Positions 15,121 to 23,535 are shown, counted from the stretch's first letter. The stretch: 27,108 bases of DNA from CAYQQU01 sp964419545 (GCA_964419545.1 CAYQQU010000070.1:1-27108), one strand, 5' to 3'. Translations and numbers: made by a program. Notes: a model not told the origin generated them from the sequence alone.

Positions 15121-15185
15121 GAAGGTACGTTTTATTGTTTTCACACAAAACAAATCGATACAAACCAAAAAAAACTTAGCTACTT

Positions 15186-15677
15186 ATGACTTGGCAAAAA
15201 AACATTCGCGGACTCTGGATGCTCCTCACGATAGGGATACTGACTTACGGGCTGGGAAGTTGTGGCGATACTGCGGGGTCGAAAGCAGCAGGGGAAGCGA
15301 CGGAAACGGACATGGAAGGCGCCGTGAGCGTAGAAGAAGTGGCCAAACTGCCGCCCCTCGAACAAGGCAAGGCGCTGTATACGTCCTATTGTCAGCTTTG
15401 CCACGGCGAACAAGCCAAAGGGAACGGCGCCATGGCGGACCTACTCAAAATTCCGCCGCCCGATCTCACCAGTATCGCCGAGCGCTACGGCGGTTTTCCC
15501 AAAGAACAGATAACCGAGATCATCTCCGGCCAAAAGCAGATCGAAGGCCACGGCGCCAGTGATATGCCGATCTGGTGGGAAACCTTCAAACAATCGGAAG
15601 GGCTGGCCACCGAAGCAGACGTAAAGGATAAAATCGACTATCTGGTGGTCTATCTGGAAAGCATCCAAGCCGGCTAG
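15186..15677 (+). CDS. Cytochrome c lipoprotein
   Basis: A 163-residue monoheme c-type cytochrome. A lipoprotein signal ends at the LGSC lipobox with C26 lipidated. A low-complexity Ala/Glu/Thr linker follows, then a class I cytochrome c domain (about 58-160). Heme attachment is C69-Q-L-C72-H73, and M127 in SDMPIWW is the likely distal axial ligand. It is therefore a membrane-tethered periplasmic electron carrier, probably delivering electrons to a terminal oxidase or reductase not encoded here. It is a single-gene unit, divergent from the sigma cassette and followed by a long hairpin. A shared role with the cassette is not indicated beyond adjacency. Confidence 0.93.
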   Translation: MTWQKNIRGLWMLLTIGILTYGLGSCGDTAGSKAAGEATETDMEGAVSVEEVAKLPPLEQGKALYTSYCQLCHGEQAKGNGAMADLLKIPPPDLTSIAERYGGFPKEQITEIISGQKQIEGHGASDMPIWWETFKQSEGLATEADVKDKIDYLVVYLESIQAG

Positions 15678-15685
15678 AATATCCG

Positions 15686-15721
15686 GAGGCGCAAAGGAAG
15701 GCCGTTGCTCCTTTGCGCCTC
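15686..15721. terminator. Long hairpin between convergent genes
   Basis: A perfect 13-bp stem (15686-15698 with 15709-15721) with a 10-base loop. It is centred between the cytochrome c stop (15677) and the stop of the convergent DUF6624 gene (15727). There is no long T run on either strand, so it is a probable bidirectional transcript-end hairpin rather than a classic terminator. Confidence 0.65.
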
Positions 15722-15726
15722 GGTCC

Positions 15727-16632
15727 CTACTTTTCCGTTCCCTCCCATCTGATGCCGAAGCGCGCCAGGTAATCCTCCAGCGGCTCCATTCCCATTTCCG
15801 CTCTTCGTTCATTCACCTTTTCCGGTTCCAGAATAGGATGGGGTTCCAGCGCCTCGGTTTCCGGATTTTGCCGGACCTGGGAGCCGTACAACTGCGGCCG
15901 TCCTTCCCGCATTTCGATGCGGTCGTACATCAAAGCATAACCCGACCAGCGGGCTTCTCCGGCCTCGCAGGCTTCCTTCAGCATGCCGATGTACTTTTTC
16001 TGGGTGGCCAGGTCGGCATGTTGAATAACCAGGAAGGCCGCACCGGCTGCGGAGCCTCCCACTTCCGAGCGTTTCGGCCAGCCGTCTTCTGCCAGGATAG
16101 CCAGCAATCGCTGCTTATTGTCTTCGTTGATTCTCGATTTCAGATCCCATAGCGCCCGCGTCACCGGCGATTGGCGGCCCAGCTTTTGCTCGGCCACCTC
16201 GAGGTGGTAATAATAAGCCTGGTCATGCATCCGCATGCGCAGCAATGCACGGGCCAGCTCCGGCCTGGCGACGGGTCCGTTTTTTGCTTCGTATTTAGCC
16301 CATTGCGTTCGCTCCATGGCCTCCCAGCGAGCGGAATCTGCGGTGAGGCCCAGAAGATCGGGATCGGTAAGGACGTAGAGGCTGCTGTCCTTTGCCAATG
16401 CTTGCTCCAGTTCCTCGAAAGCGCTGTCATTGCGCCACTGTAAAGCGTAAGTGCAGGCGAGGTTGTAGCGCAGGTCGCTATTTTCGGGATCTTCGGTCAG
16501 CAAGCTTTCGTAAGCTTCGATGGCGGCTTCGAGCTCACCCTCCAGGCGCAGCGAATCGGCGTAGGTAACCTGAGCAGTGAGGGGAGCGCGCAAGACCGAA
16601 ATCAAGGTGAAAAAGATCAGGCACGTTCTCAT
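15727..16632 (-). CDS. Secreted TPR-DUF6624 protein
   Basis: A 301-residue exported protein. Residues 1-20 are a signal peptide (ending APLTAQ). Residues about 25-90 hold TPR-like helices (GELEAAIEAYESLLTEDPEN, then RYNLACTYALQW). The C-terminal part (about 165-295) has DUF6624 features: FLVIQHADLATQKKYI, YDRIEMREGRPQLYGSQV, and the end motif ILEPEKVNERRAEMGMEPLEDYL. The function of DUF6624 is not known to me. It is convergent with the cytochrome c gene. An inverted repeat begins four bases upstream of its ATG, so its translation may be affected by leader folding. Confidence 0.78.
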   Translation of the reverse strand: MRTCLIFFTLISVLRAPLTAQVTYADSLRLEGELEAAIEAYESLLTEDPENSDLRYNLACTYALQWRNDSAFEELEQALAKDSSLYVLTDPDLLGLTADSARWEAMERTQWAKYEAKNGPVARPELARALLRMRMHDQAYYYHLEVAEQKLGRQSPVTRALWDLKSRINEDNKQRLLAILAEDGWPKRSEVGGSAAGAAFLVIQHADLATQKKYIGMLKEACEAGEARWSGYALMYDRIEMREGRPQLYGSQVRQNPETEALEPHPILEPEKVNERRAEMGMEPLEDYLARFGIRWEGTEK

Positions 16633-16636
16633 GATA

Positions 16637-16826
16637 GCACAACTTTTTAAGTTTTGAGAGCCTGATTGGAAGTCGGAACCCAGCTTTTAGGGCCTCTTTT
16701 ATGGTGTTTTTTCGCCCGGCAGCGCTGCTACGAGCCGAAAAACACTTCGGGAGAACCCAAAATCCGGGCTAATGCAGCCCCTCCCCAACAAGCTCCGGTC
16801 AGAGCCGGAAAATTAAAAAGTTGTGC
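16637..16826. repeat. 190-bp element bounded by perfect 14-bp inverted repeats
   Basis: GCACAACTTTTTAA at 16637-16650 is exactly repeated in inverse at 16813-16826. Inside, GTGTTTTTTCG (about 16704-16714) faces CGAAAAACAC (about 16737-16746) around a GC-rich centre, with one extra T. The whole segment can therefore fold into a long imperfect hairpin. No coding sequence, transposase or clear target-site duplication was found. The left arm ends four bases from the DUF6624 start codon. It could be a miniature inverted-repeat element or a leader structure. The 240-base gap at 16633-16872 holds nothing else recognised. Confidence 0.7.
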
Positions 16827-16872
16827 CGAGATTGAGATCCGCAGGCCGCCTTTTTTTGTGCCGGCGTCGGGA

Positions 16873-17736
16873 TCACCTTATCACAAAAGGCGCGGTATGA
16901 GCCCCCACCTCCGTTTGCAGCACCAGGGTATAGCTGCCTTTCGGCAAATCGCCCAGCTCGATGGGGATGGACTGTTCGTCCGGCGGCATCATCCAGAATT
17001 TGCGGACCACCTCGCCGTCGGCGTCCAGTATCCGGCAGGATACGATATAGTCTATAGGTAATGGCTCCGCCAGGCGGACGGTGAGCGTACCGTCGATAGG
17101 GTTGGGAAAGAGGCGCATAGCGCCGCCTTTGGGCGTAAATTCGGACGTCTCGGCAGCAGTGATCATTCCGCCATTGCCATTCAGGGCGCCGGGCGAGTCC
17201 GCTGCGGGCGTCCCGTGCGCTTGTTGATCGGAATACCTACCGGTTTCCGGGTTTCCGGTTGTCAGGGTGTCGTTGCCGGATTCGGGACGGAAGGCGACGG
17301 GATGCGGATTATCGAGAGGCTCGATGTCGAAGGAGCCGGTGGCGCCGCCGAGCGCGGTAGTATCTCCGGTGTTCGGGCCGTCAGCCGGAGCCGCCCCGTC
17401 GCCGGTGCGGAAGGAAGCGTTAAACGTCCAGGTCCCTGCCTCATCAGGCACAAAATGAACGCGCCACTTATCGCCCTTTTCAGCGCTGGTGTTGTTGGCG
17501 TTGCCGTGGGCGGCGAGGTAGCCGGGCAGGCGAAAGCTGCGATCGCCTTTGGTGAAGGTCACGTCGAGGCGGTAATCGGTGAACGGATTGAGTTCGGCCG
17601 TTTCGCCGGTGGTGGGGCCGTCGAAGATGATGTTTACTTTGTGTCCCTTTTTTAAGGTTCCGCTGATCGCGTACTGGCCGGGCAGATGGGTCCAGCCAAG
17701 GACCGTCAGCAGGAAGCAGGTGAGTACTGTCCTCAT
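16873..17736 (-). CDS. DUF5060-T9SS protein lacking a catalytic domain
   Basis: A 287-residue secreted protein. A signal peptide (1-20, LPGQ end) is followed by a DUF5060 beta-sandwich (about 30-140), with NPFTDYRLDVTFT (50-62), RLPGYLAAHGNA (69-80) and WRVHFVPDEAGTWTF (91-105). A low-complexity linker (about 145-205) leads to a T9SS type A sorting domain (207-287; MRLFPNPIDGTLTVRL and LGDLPKGSYTLVLQT). DUF5060 normally precedes a glycoside-hydrolase-type catalytic domain such as DUF4038; here it joins straight to the sorting tail. The gene therefore looks like an internal-deletion product or a stand-alone binding module delivered to the cell surface. A loose -7 match, AATATTTG (17879-17886, minus), lies in the upstream spacer. 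Confidence 0.8.
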   Translation of the reverse strand: MRTVLTCFLLTVLGWTHLPGQYAISGTLKKGHKVNIIFDGPTTGETAELNPFTDYRLDVTFTKGDRSFRLPGYLAAHGNANNTSAEKGDKWRVHFVPDEAGTWTFNASFRTGDGAAPADGPNTGDTTALGGATGSFDIEPLDNPHPVAFRPESGNDTLTTGNPETGRYSDQQAHGTPAADSPGALNGNGGMITAAETSEFTPKGGAMRLFPNPIDGTLTVRLAEPLPIDYIVSCRILDADGEVVRKFWMMPPDEQSIPIELGDLPKGSYTLVLQTEVGAHTAPFVIR

Positions 17737-17945
17737 GTGTTGTTGGATTTATGTGATTCAATCGGTTGTCGTAATGCTTAGTCCGAAGGGTATTGTGTTG
17801 GGGAAGTGATGGAAACGGGTATGGCACCAACTGGGGAAGCTGGGGAAAGTATTCTGGTTAACGGACGAAAAAGGGAGGGCAAATATTGTAGGTGGAGTTC
17901 AATTAATTCCGGCGATAACAAAAAACAGGATCTGTTCACCTTTGG

Positions 17946-18455
17946 CTATCGAAGCCCGACCGTACGCTCCATCTGCCGGAGGTGGCGGTCACCGTGAAAA
18001 ATACAGAAATAGATCCACTCCCGGACGGTGAGCCGCCCGAACAAGGCGTGGTCGAAGTCGTAGCAGAGCTGATCCCAGCCGGCCTGGCGGGCGTAGCTGA
18101 TGAGCTGGTCGCGGTTTTCGCGAAAGGCGGCGACCGCTTCGTCTTTTTCGTGGAAATTCCCCTGGGGAATGAGCGGGCCGCCGGCGCGCAGCTTGGTGGC
18201 GTCGTCGGCAAAGACGCGGCGGATGCGGTCGATGTGCTGGGCGGCGTCGCGCCCGGGCGCCAGTTTCCGGCCGCGAAAAACGAAACCCAGCGCCTGTTCG
18301 AGGGCCAGTACGTGTTCCATGGTCTCCAGTACGGTCCAAGCAGCAGGTTGAGGCGAGCGATTGAGGAGCGTAGCATCAACCGAACCCAAAAAGGACAACA
18401 ACCGGTCGGTATTGTCCTGCCAGTCTTGTTCGATCTGGTCGGTTTGGACTAACAT
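17946..18455 (-). CDS. DinB-family metal-binding protein
   Basis: A 169-residue protein of the DinB four-helix-bundle superfamily, small cytosolic proteins that bind a divalent metal and in some members act as thiol transferases. The expected metal-binding histidines are H48 (VLETMEHVL) and H154/H158 (FHGDRHLRQM) near the C terminus. The open frame extends upstream to 18698, but residues before M82 of that frame are low-quality sequence overlapping the divergent promoter region. ATG at 18455 is therefore chosen: the family starts about there, and a -7-like TTAATTTG lies 28 bases upstream. Substrate unknown. Confidence 0.82.
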   Translation of the reverse strand: MLVQTDQIEQDWQDNTDRLLSFLGSVDATLLNRSPQPAAWTVLETMEHVLALEQALGFVFRGRKLAPGRDAAQHIDRIRRVFADDATKLRAGGPLIPQGNFHEKDEAVAAFRENRDQLISYARQAGWDQLCYDFDHALFGRLTVREWIYFCIFHGDRHLRQMERTVGLR

Positions 18456-18482
18456 GGCGCAAAGCAACGATTTGTCTTCCGT

Positions 18483-18490
18483 CAAATTAA
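18483..18490 (-). promoter_or_regulatory. Possible -7 element (TTAATTTG) of the DinB gene
   Basis: Minus-strand TTAATTTG has one mismatch to TAnnTTTG and lies 28 bases before the chosen ATG at 18455, supporting the shorter reading frame. Confidence 0.35.
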
Positions 18491-18653
18491 GGAATTTATT
18501 TTCTACTTCATGAATTCCTCCCGGAAAAAGTGGTGGAAGCGCCTCCCGGGGAGATGACGCGCTCATCGGTGATGGTAAAACGCCTTGTAAAAACGGGTTA
18601 CGCCACTCCCGGGCTTTTCTCTGTCTTTTCGAAGAACAATCTTCGGCTCTCGT

Positions 18654-18661
18654 TAATTTTA
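18654..18661 (+). promoter_or_regulatory. Possible -7 element (TAATTTTA) of the beta-lactamase-family gene
   Basis: TAATTTTA matches TAnnTTTG except for the last base and ends 29 bases before the ATG at 18691. Confidence 0.4.
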
Positions 18662-18690
18662 TCCAGGAACGTTCAACAACCATCCGAAAT

Positions 18691-20052
18691 ATGCACAACG
18701 TACCGACTCCTCTCGCCTTATTTTTTGTCTGGATGCTTTTTCCGCTGCTCCTCCAGGCTCAGCAAAAGTTAAACGCCGTTGCCCGCGCCGATACTCTGAT
18801 GCAGCGTTTCATTTCCCATTCCGACATTCCCGGCGCTGCCGTTACGGTAGCGATCGGCGACAGCATTGTCTGGTCGCGGGGTTACGGATACGCCGACCTC
18901 GAACAGCAGGTGCCGGTCGACCCCGCCCGCACCAAGTTCCGGATCGGCAGCATAAGCAAGCCCATCACGGCCGCGGCTTTGGGCGTGCTCTACGACCGGG
19001 GCGAGGTAGATCTGGACGCCCCCGTTCAAAACTACGTTTCCTTTTTTCCCGAAAAACGAGCGCCGGTAACCCTGCGCCGGCTGGCCGGGCACCTGGCAGG
19101 CATCCGGCACTATCGCGACGACGAATTTATGAGCAGCAAGCGATACGCCACCGTTGCCGACGGCATCGCCCTTTTTGCGGCCGATACGCTGCTTTTTGCC
19201 CCGGGCGAGCGGTACGCCTACTCCAGCTACGGCTGGAACCTGATCAGCGCGGCCGTCGAAGGCGCCGCCGGTACGCCGTTCCTGACGTTTCTGGAAAAAA
19301 ACGTTTTGCATCCCCTGGAGATGCACCATACCCGCGCCGATTTTACCGACAGCCTGATCGCGTTTCGCGCCCGGTTTTACTCCAAAACTGAAGCAGGGAA
19401 GATCATCAATGCCCCTTACGTAGACAACAGTTACAAATGGGCGGGCGGCGGATTGCTGTCGACCACCGAAGACCTCGTCCGCTTCGGCGCCGCCCACCTG
19501 TCGGCCGGTCTCCTCGGTGACACCACCCTGGCGCTTTGGACTACTTCCCAGCGTACCGCCGGCGGCAAAAGAACGGGCTACGGCATGGGCTGGGCCCTCG
19601 AAAAAGACGCTACCGGCGCACGTGCTTTCGGGCATCGCGGCGGTTCGGTGGGCGGCGTCACCCAGTTGCTCATCTATCCCGAAACGCAGGTCGTGGTCGC
19701 TATACTCACCAATTCGGACCGGGTGGATTACGGCGACACCCATTTCCGGATCGCTCATTTATTGGCGCCCGCCCCCCGCTCCTACCCGATCCTCGACGCG
19801 GACGCCCGGGAGTTGGCCGGCGCTTACCAAATAGATGACGAAGAGAAAACCCTGCTGAACGTGACCATTAAAGACGGCCGCCTGCAAGCCGCCACCAACG
19901 GCTCGCTACCCCGCCTGCTCTGGCCCCTGAACGGTCGCCGCTACACGACGCTCGACGGCGGTTACCAGCTGCGATTCGACAAGCGGGGCGGCGTCACCAT
20001 AAGCTACCGCCATTCCGGGGAATCCCATAGCGGCCGGAAGCAGCCTAATTGA
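18691..20052 (+). CDS. Secreted beta-lactamase-family serine hydrolase
   Basis: A 453-residue exported enzyme of the class C beta-lactamase / penicillin-binding-protein fold. A signal peptide (about 1-23, LLLQAQ end) precedes the catalytic domain (about 30-350). The nucleophile motif is S87-I-S-K90 in FRIGSISK, the second motif is YSSYGWN (177-183), and the third is the HRGG in FGHRGGSVGG, replacing KTG. This pattern is typical of the broad serine hydrolase/LACTB-like group, which includes peptidases and esterases, so antibiotic hydrolysis should not be assumed. The C-terminal about 85 residues form a small beta-rich domain (AGAYQIDDEEKTLLNVTIKDG). Its stop codon overlaps the 3' end of the convergent response-regulator gene by eight bases. 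Confidence 0.9.
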   Translation: MHNVPTPLALFFVWMLFPLLLQAQQKLNAVARADTLMQRFISHSDIPGAAVTVAIGDSIVWSRGYGYADLEQQVPVDPARTKFRIGSISKPITAAALGVLYDRGEVDLDAPVQNYVSFFPEKRAPVTLRRLAGHLAGIRHYRDDEFMSSKRYATVADGIALFAADTLLFAPGERYAYSSYGWNLISAAVEGAAGTPFLTFLEKNVLHPLEMHHTRADFTDSLIAFRARFYSKTEAGKIINAPYVDNSYKWAGGGLLSTTEDLVRFGAAHLSAGLLGDTTLALWTTSQRTAGGKRTGYGMGWALEKDATGARAFGHRGGSVGGVTQLLIYPETQVVVAILTNSDRVDYGDTHFRIAHLLAPAPRSYPILDADARELAGAYQIDDEEKTLLNVTIKDGRLQAATNGSLPRLLWPLNGRRYTTLDGGYQLRFDKRGGVTISYRHSGESHSGRKQPN

Positions 20053-20683
20053 TCCAGTTGTTGCGGTGGGCGATGCTGATCAGCTCGGCGGTATTCTTCA
20101 GGTTCAGCTTCCTGAGCATGTTTTTGCGATGCGAGTGTACGGTATGTATGCTGATATAGAGTTCGGAGGCGATATCCTGATTGGAGTAGCCCCGGGCCAC
20201 CAGCTGCAGGATTTCCAGTTCGCGGGAGGTGAGTAACTCCAGCGGTGCTTCACTGTTTTTCTCGCTGGAAAACTCGATGATCTTATTCAGGACGACGCCT
20301 TTAAAAAAAGGCTCGCCGCGGTGAACCGTCTGCACGGCTTCCACCAGTTCCTCCACGTTGGTATTCTTAATGAGATAGCCCTGGGCGCCGGCTTCGATCA
20401 TTTGCCGGATCTTGCCGGCATTGTCGTACTGGGTCAGGGCAATGACTTTGACGTGCGGTGCGGCGCGTCCCAGGCGCCGCGTCACCTCCAGTCCGTCCAT
20501 TTTCGGCATGGAGATATCGAGCAGGACGACGTCGACGGTTTTTTGACGGACGAGATCGATCACGCGGGCGCCGTCCGGCACGCGGGCCACGATCTCGATG
20601 GTCGGTTCTTTTTCCAGGATACTGGCCAGGCCGTCGATAAAAATCTGGTGATCGTCACATAGCAGTACTTTTATTCGTTCCAT
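20045..20683 (-). CDS. NarL/LuxR-type response regulator
   Basis: A 212-residue two-component regulator. The receiver domain (1-125) has the acidic pair D10/D11, the phosphoacceptor D56 in VVLLDISMP, T84 and K106 (GYLIKN). A linker leads to a LuxR-type helix-turn-helix (about 148-207; LTSRELEILQLVARGYSNQDIASELYIS). It should bind DNA as a dimer after phosphorylation. It starts three bases after the stop of the histidine kinase gene on the same strand, so the two are partners. Its 3' end overlaps the convergent hydrolase gene by eight bases. Target genes are unknown; adjacency to the hydrolase is suggestive only. Confidence 0.95.
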   Translation of the reverse strand: MERIKVLLCDDHQIFIDGLASILEKEPTIEIVARVPDGARVIDLVRQKTVDVVLLDISMPKMDGLEVTRRLGRAAPHVKVIALTQYDNAGKIRQMIEAGAQGYLIKNTNVEELVEAVQTVHRGEPFFKGVVLNKIIEFSSEKNSEAPLELLTSRELEILQLVARGYSNQDIASELYISIHTVHSHRKNMLRKLNLKNTAELISIAHRNNWIN

Positions 20684-20686
20684 CCC

Positions 20687-22189
20687 TTAGCGAGTTATCC
20701 GGTTGGGTTGATCCGACGATGCGGCCGGAGCGGCCGGCGGCAGCTCGATGGTAACGGTAGCGCCCTTTCCGGGGCAGGAGTCGATAAAGAACCGGCCGCC
20801 CATGTTGTCGACGCGGTGTCGGACGTTGGCGAGGCCCTTGCCCGGGGTATCGTTCAGCTCGTCGAGCGCGAACCCCTTACCGTCGTCTTCGAACATCAGG
20901 AGGTAATGATCTTCGTGTTTAATGATCTGTACCGTTATCGAATCGGCGGAAGCGTGTTTGATGGTGTTGTTGAGCAGCTCCCGGATCAGGCCGTAGAGCG
21001 AGGCTTTAGCCGAGTCGGAAAAATCGTTCTCATCGATATTGGTAATGAATTTGATGGGCAGGGAAAAGATCATTTCCGTTCTGGAAAAGAGTTTGTTGAG
21101 CGATCGTTTCAATCCTTTTTTGACGATGGCGCCCGGCACCGGGTTATTGGCGAGTTCGCGAAGCTGGGAGTAGGCCTCGTCGAGCAAGTGGCGGCAATCG
21201 TCGTAGACAGACTGCCGGTGGCGGCTGCCGGCGGCGGCGTTGCGGGGATTGAGTTTTTCGACGTGCAGCTTCAGGGAGGAAATGATGATGCCCAGCCGGT
21301 CGTGCAATTCCCGGCTGAACAAGTTGCGCTGGTCCGCCAATTCCTTTTTCAGGGTCGCCCGGTTGATTTTCCGGGTCATATCCCGCAAGCTGCCGGCCAT
21401 GCTATTGAAGGCCATGGCCAGATCCTGGAATTCGTCTTTCGACTGCAATCGGATGCGGTAATCGAAGGCGCCCTCTTTGATCTTCTCAGCGCCTTCGCGC
21501 AGGATCAGCAGGCGGTTGATCACGATGCGCAGGAAGACGAAAGAGGTGATCCAGGTAAGGGCCAGCAACAGCACGACATAGGCGACGAAGCCGACTTTGA
21601 GGTTCAGGATCAGTTCTTTTTCATTGGCGGCGTGGCGGCTGATCAGGTGTTGGATGGTGCTCAGGTTGTTTTCCACTTCGCGGTCTTTGAATTCCTGGTA
21701 ATCGCGTAAGCTTTCCAGGTAATCCTGTTTCAGCCGGCTGTAGGTTTGGCTATTCAGGATCTGCAGGGCGCCCTGCCGGTCGCCGCGGTCGGACAGTGCG
21801 AAGGCCCGGTATTCCAGAGCCACCAGGGAGTCGTTGGCTCGGCTGAGCTGCTTAAAGTTGGCCTGGTCCTGTTGATTGCCGGCGGCCAGCGCCTCGTCGA
21901 TCACTTCCTGCAGGCGGACCTCAAAGTCGCGGTACCGTTCTTTCCATTCAGGCCGGGCCGAGAAAGCGTAGTTGCGGGCCGATTGGGTAAGCACCTCATC
22001 GTAGTAGAGAGTTTTTTCGGACAAGTACTTGATGAATACCGTCTCGTTGAGGGCGCCCACCGTTCCCGGCAGTTCCGTATCCAGGATATTGTCGAGCCGG
22101 CTCAGGTTGGTAAAAACCAGGAAGATGAGGCCGATCGACAGCAGGCCGTTGATGATGAGAAAAAGGTTGGTCTTCTGTTTGATGGTCAT
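20687..22189 (-). CDS. HAMP-containing sensor histidine kinase (HisKA_3/NarX type)
   Basis: A 500-residue membrane sensor. TM1 (8-27) and TM2 (197-219) bracket a helical extracytoplasmic sensor domain of about 170 residues, resembling four-helix-bundle sensors. A HAMP linker follows (220-273). The HisKA_3 dimerisation domain has phosphoacceptor H296 in FSRELHDRLG. The ATPase domain has the N box ELLNNTIKHA (404-413), G1 DDGKGF (435-440) and G2 GKGLANVRHR (450-459), so all kinase motifs are intact. The C terminus is Ala/Pro/Ser-rich. It is translationally linked to the response regulator. A weak -7 match, GATTTTTG (22235-22242, minus), lies about 46 bases upstream. The signal sensed is not evident. 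Confidence 0.94.
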   Translation of the reverse strand: MTIKQKTNLFLIINGLLSIGLIFLVFTNLSRLDNILDTELPGTVGALNETVFIKYLSEKTLYYDEVLTQSARNYAFSARPEWKERYRDFEVRLQEVIDEALAAGNQQDQANFKQLSRANDSLVALEYRAFALSDRGDRQGALQILNSQTYSRLKQDYLESLRDYQEFKDREVENNLSTIQHLISRHAANEKELILNLKVGFVAYVVLLLALTWITSFVFLRIVINRLLILREGAEKIKEGAFDYRIRLQSKDEFQDLAMAFNSMAGSLRDMTRKINRATLKKELADQRNLFSRELHDRLGIIISSLKLHVEKLNPRNAAAGSRHRQSVYDDCRHLLDEAYSQLRELANNPVPGAIVKKGLKRSLNKLFSRTEMIFSLPIKFITNIDENDFSDSAKASLYGLIRELLNNTIKHASADSITVQIIKHEDHYLLMFEDDGKGFALDELNDTPGKGLANVRHRVDNMGGRFFIDSCPGKGATVTIELPPAAPAASSDQPNRITR

Positions 22190-22220
22190 CGGGCTTAGGT
22201 CCGCTTTTCTGCTTAGTCAC

Positions 22221-22228
22221 TATTTTTG
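22221..22228 (+). promoter_or_regulatory. -7 consensus match (TATTTTTG), possible distal promoter
   Basis: TATTTTTG matches TAnnTTTG exactly, but it is 200 bases before the glutamine synthetase start. It is either the promoter of a long-leader transcript or a chance match. No closer match was found in the 239-base divergent spacer. Confidence 0.3.
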
Positions 22229-22428
22229 GGGATACAAAAATCCCCGAATCCGGCTATTTCTCCCCCGTTGATTATCCAATAACTTCGCCACTGCAAATTA
22301 TGGTTCACCTTCCAAATATGCTGCTATCTCCACCATTTTTTCGTTTTCATACTCGGAATTTTTTCCCCGGCCCACACTTGGGATTTTGCGATTAGCGAAA
22401 ACAGGTTAAAATCCATAAATCATTTTCA

Positions 22429-23445
22429 ATGAAGCCCATTAAATTCGAGTATGTATGGCTTGACGGGTATTCGCCCGAGCCCAACTTACGCAGTAAAACC
22501 AAAATTCTATTCCTGAATGAATTCGACGGCAGTCCGGAGAGCCTTCCGGTCTGGTCGTTCGACGGTAGTTCCACCCAACAGGCGGAAGGGCACGCTTCCG
22601 ACTGCCTGCTGAAGCCGGTGCGGGTCATTCCCGACCCCGACCGGGAAGACGCTTTCCTGGTGATGAGCGAAGTGCTCAATCCCGACGAGACGCCCCACGC
22701 TTCCAACCTGCGCGCCCGTTACGACGACGATCCGGATTTCTGGTTCGGTTTCGAGCAGGAATACACCCTGGTCAAAGACGGGCTGCCGCTCGGCTTTCCG
22801 CGCAGCGGCTATCCCGAACCCCAGGGCAAGTATTATTGCTCGGTCGGTTACCCGAATATCGCGGGGCGCGAGGTCGTCGAGGAGCACCTCAACGTTTGTC
22901 TGAAGGCCGGTCTCTCCATTACCGGCATCAACGCCGAGGTGATGCTCGGGCAGTGGGAATATCAGCTTTTCGCTATGGGCGCCAAGCGGGCGGCCGACGA
23001 CTTGTGGTTGTCGCGTTACCTTCTGCTGCGTACAGCGGAGAAACACCAGATCCGCGTCGAGTTCCACCCCAAACCCGTCAAGGGCGACTGGAACGGCTCG
23101 GGCATGCATACCAACTTTTCCAACAAAGAAATGCGGGATGTCGGCGGCGAATCCCTCATGCGCGGTATCTGTGAAGCGTTCGGGCAAGTACACCGGGAGC
23201 ACATCACGGAGTACGGCTCGGCCAATAACGAACGGCTCACGGGGCTGCACGAGACCCAGCATATCGATACTTTCAGTTATGGCATCAGCGACCGGGGCGC
23301 CTCCATCCGCATCCCCGTCTCCGTGCCGATGAACGGCTGGAAAGGTTACCTGGAAGACCGGCGCCCGGCCTCCAATGCCGATCCTTACCGGGTGAGCGCC
23401 AGAATAATACGTACGATCAAAAACATGGCCGAAGCCGTAGTTTAG
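22429..23445 (+). CDS. glnII: Type II (eukaryotic-type) glutamine synthetase
   Basis: A 338-residue enzyme that makes glutamine from glutamate, ammonia and ATP. Its length and motifs match GSII rather than GSI (about 470) or GSIII (about 700). Motifs are the beta-grasp WSFDGSST (42-49), the metal-binding GFEQEY (107-112), GINAEVMLGQWEYQ (166-179), the ATP/glutamate region NGSGMHTN (222-229), the latch motif NERLTGLHET (267-276), and RGASIRIP (289-296). No GSI-type adenylylation site is expected. It is followed by a terminator and the glutaminase gene, which runs the reverse reaction. The start ATG at 22429 matches the family N terminus; no Shine-Dalgarno is visible. Confidence 0.95.
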   Translation: MKPIKFEYVWLDGYSPEPNLRSKTKILFLNEFDGSPESLPVWSFDGSSTQQAEGHASDCLLKPVRVIPDPDREDAFLVMSEVLNPDETPHASNLRARYDDDPDFWFGFEQEYTLVKDGLPLGFPRSGYPEPQGKYYCSVGYPNIAGREVVEEHLNVCLKAGLSITGINAEVMLGQWEYQLFAMGAKRAADDLWLSRYLLLRTAEKHQIRVEFHPKPVKGDWNGSGMHTNFSNKEMRDVGGESLMRGICEAFGQVHREHITEYGSANNERLTGLHETQHIDTFSYGISDRGASIRIPVSVPMNGWKGYLEDRRPASNADPYRVSARIIRTIKNMAEAVV

Positions 23446-23478
23446 CGTCTTCGCCCTGGATAATAACACAGAACAGCA

Positions 23479-23512
23479 GCAGCGAGCCGTCAAAGCGGCT
23501 CGCTGCGCTTTT
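23479..23512 (+). terminator. Terminator between glutamine synthetase and glutaminase
   Basis: A perfect 11-bp GC-rich stem (23479-23489 with 23496-23506) with a six-base loop, followed by GCTTTT. The T run is short, so partial read-through into the glutaminase gene, starting 24 bases later, is possible. Confidence 0.75.
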
Positions 23513-23535
23513 ACCTAACCAAACGAAACCCGATC

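Noticed and set aside
18456..18698. N-terminal extension of the DinB gene
   Set aside because: The extra 81 residues are unlike the family, cross the probable promoter and overlap the divergent hydrolase start.
18691..20052. Antibiotic-resistance beta-lactamase
   Set aside because: The HRGG in place of KTG and the overall pattern fit the broad serine hydrolase group; nothing specific indicates antibiotic hydrolysis.
20708..21709. 333-codon plus-strand open frame opposite the histidine kinase
   Set aside because: It mirrors the kinase codons and lacks motifs; the kinase boxes on the minus strand are intact.
22507..23493. 328-codon minus-strand open frame opposite glutamine synthetase
   Set aside because: A shadow of a highly conserved enzyme gene.
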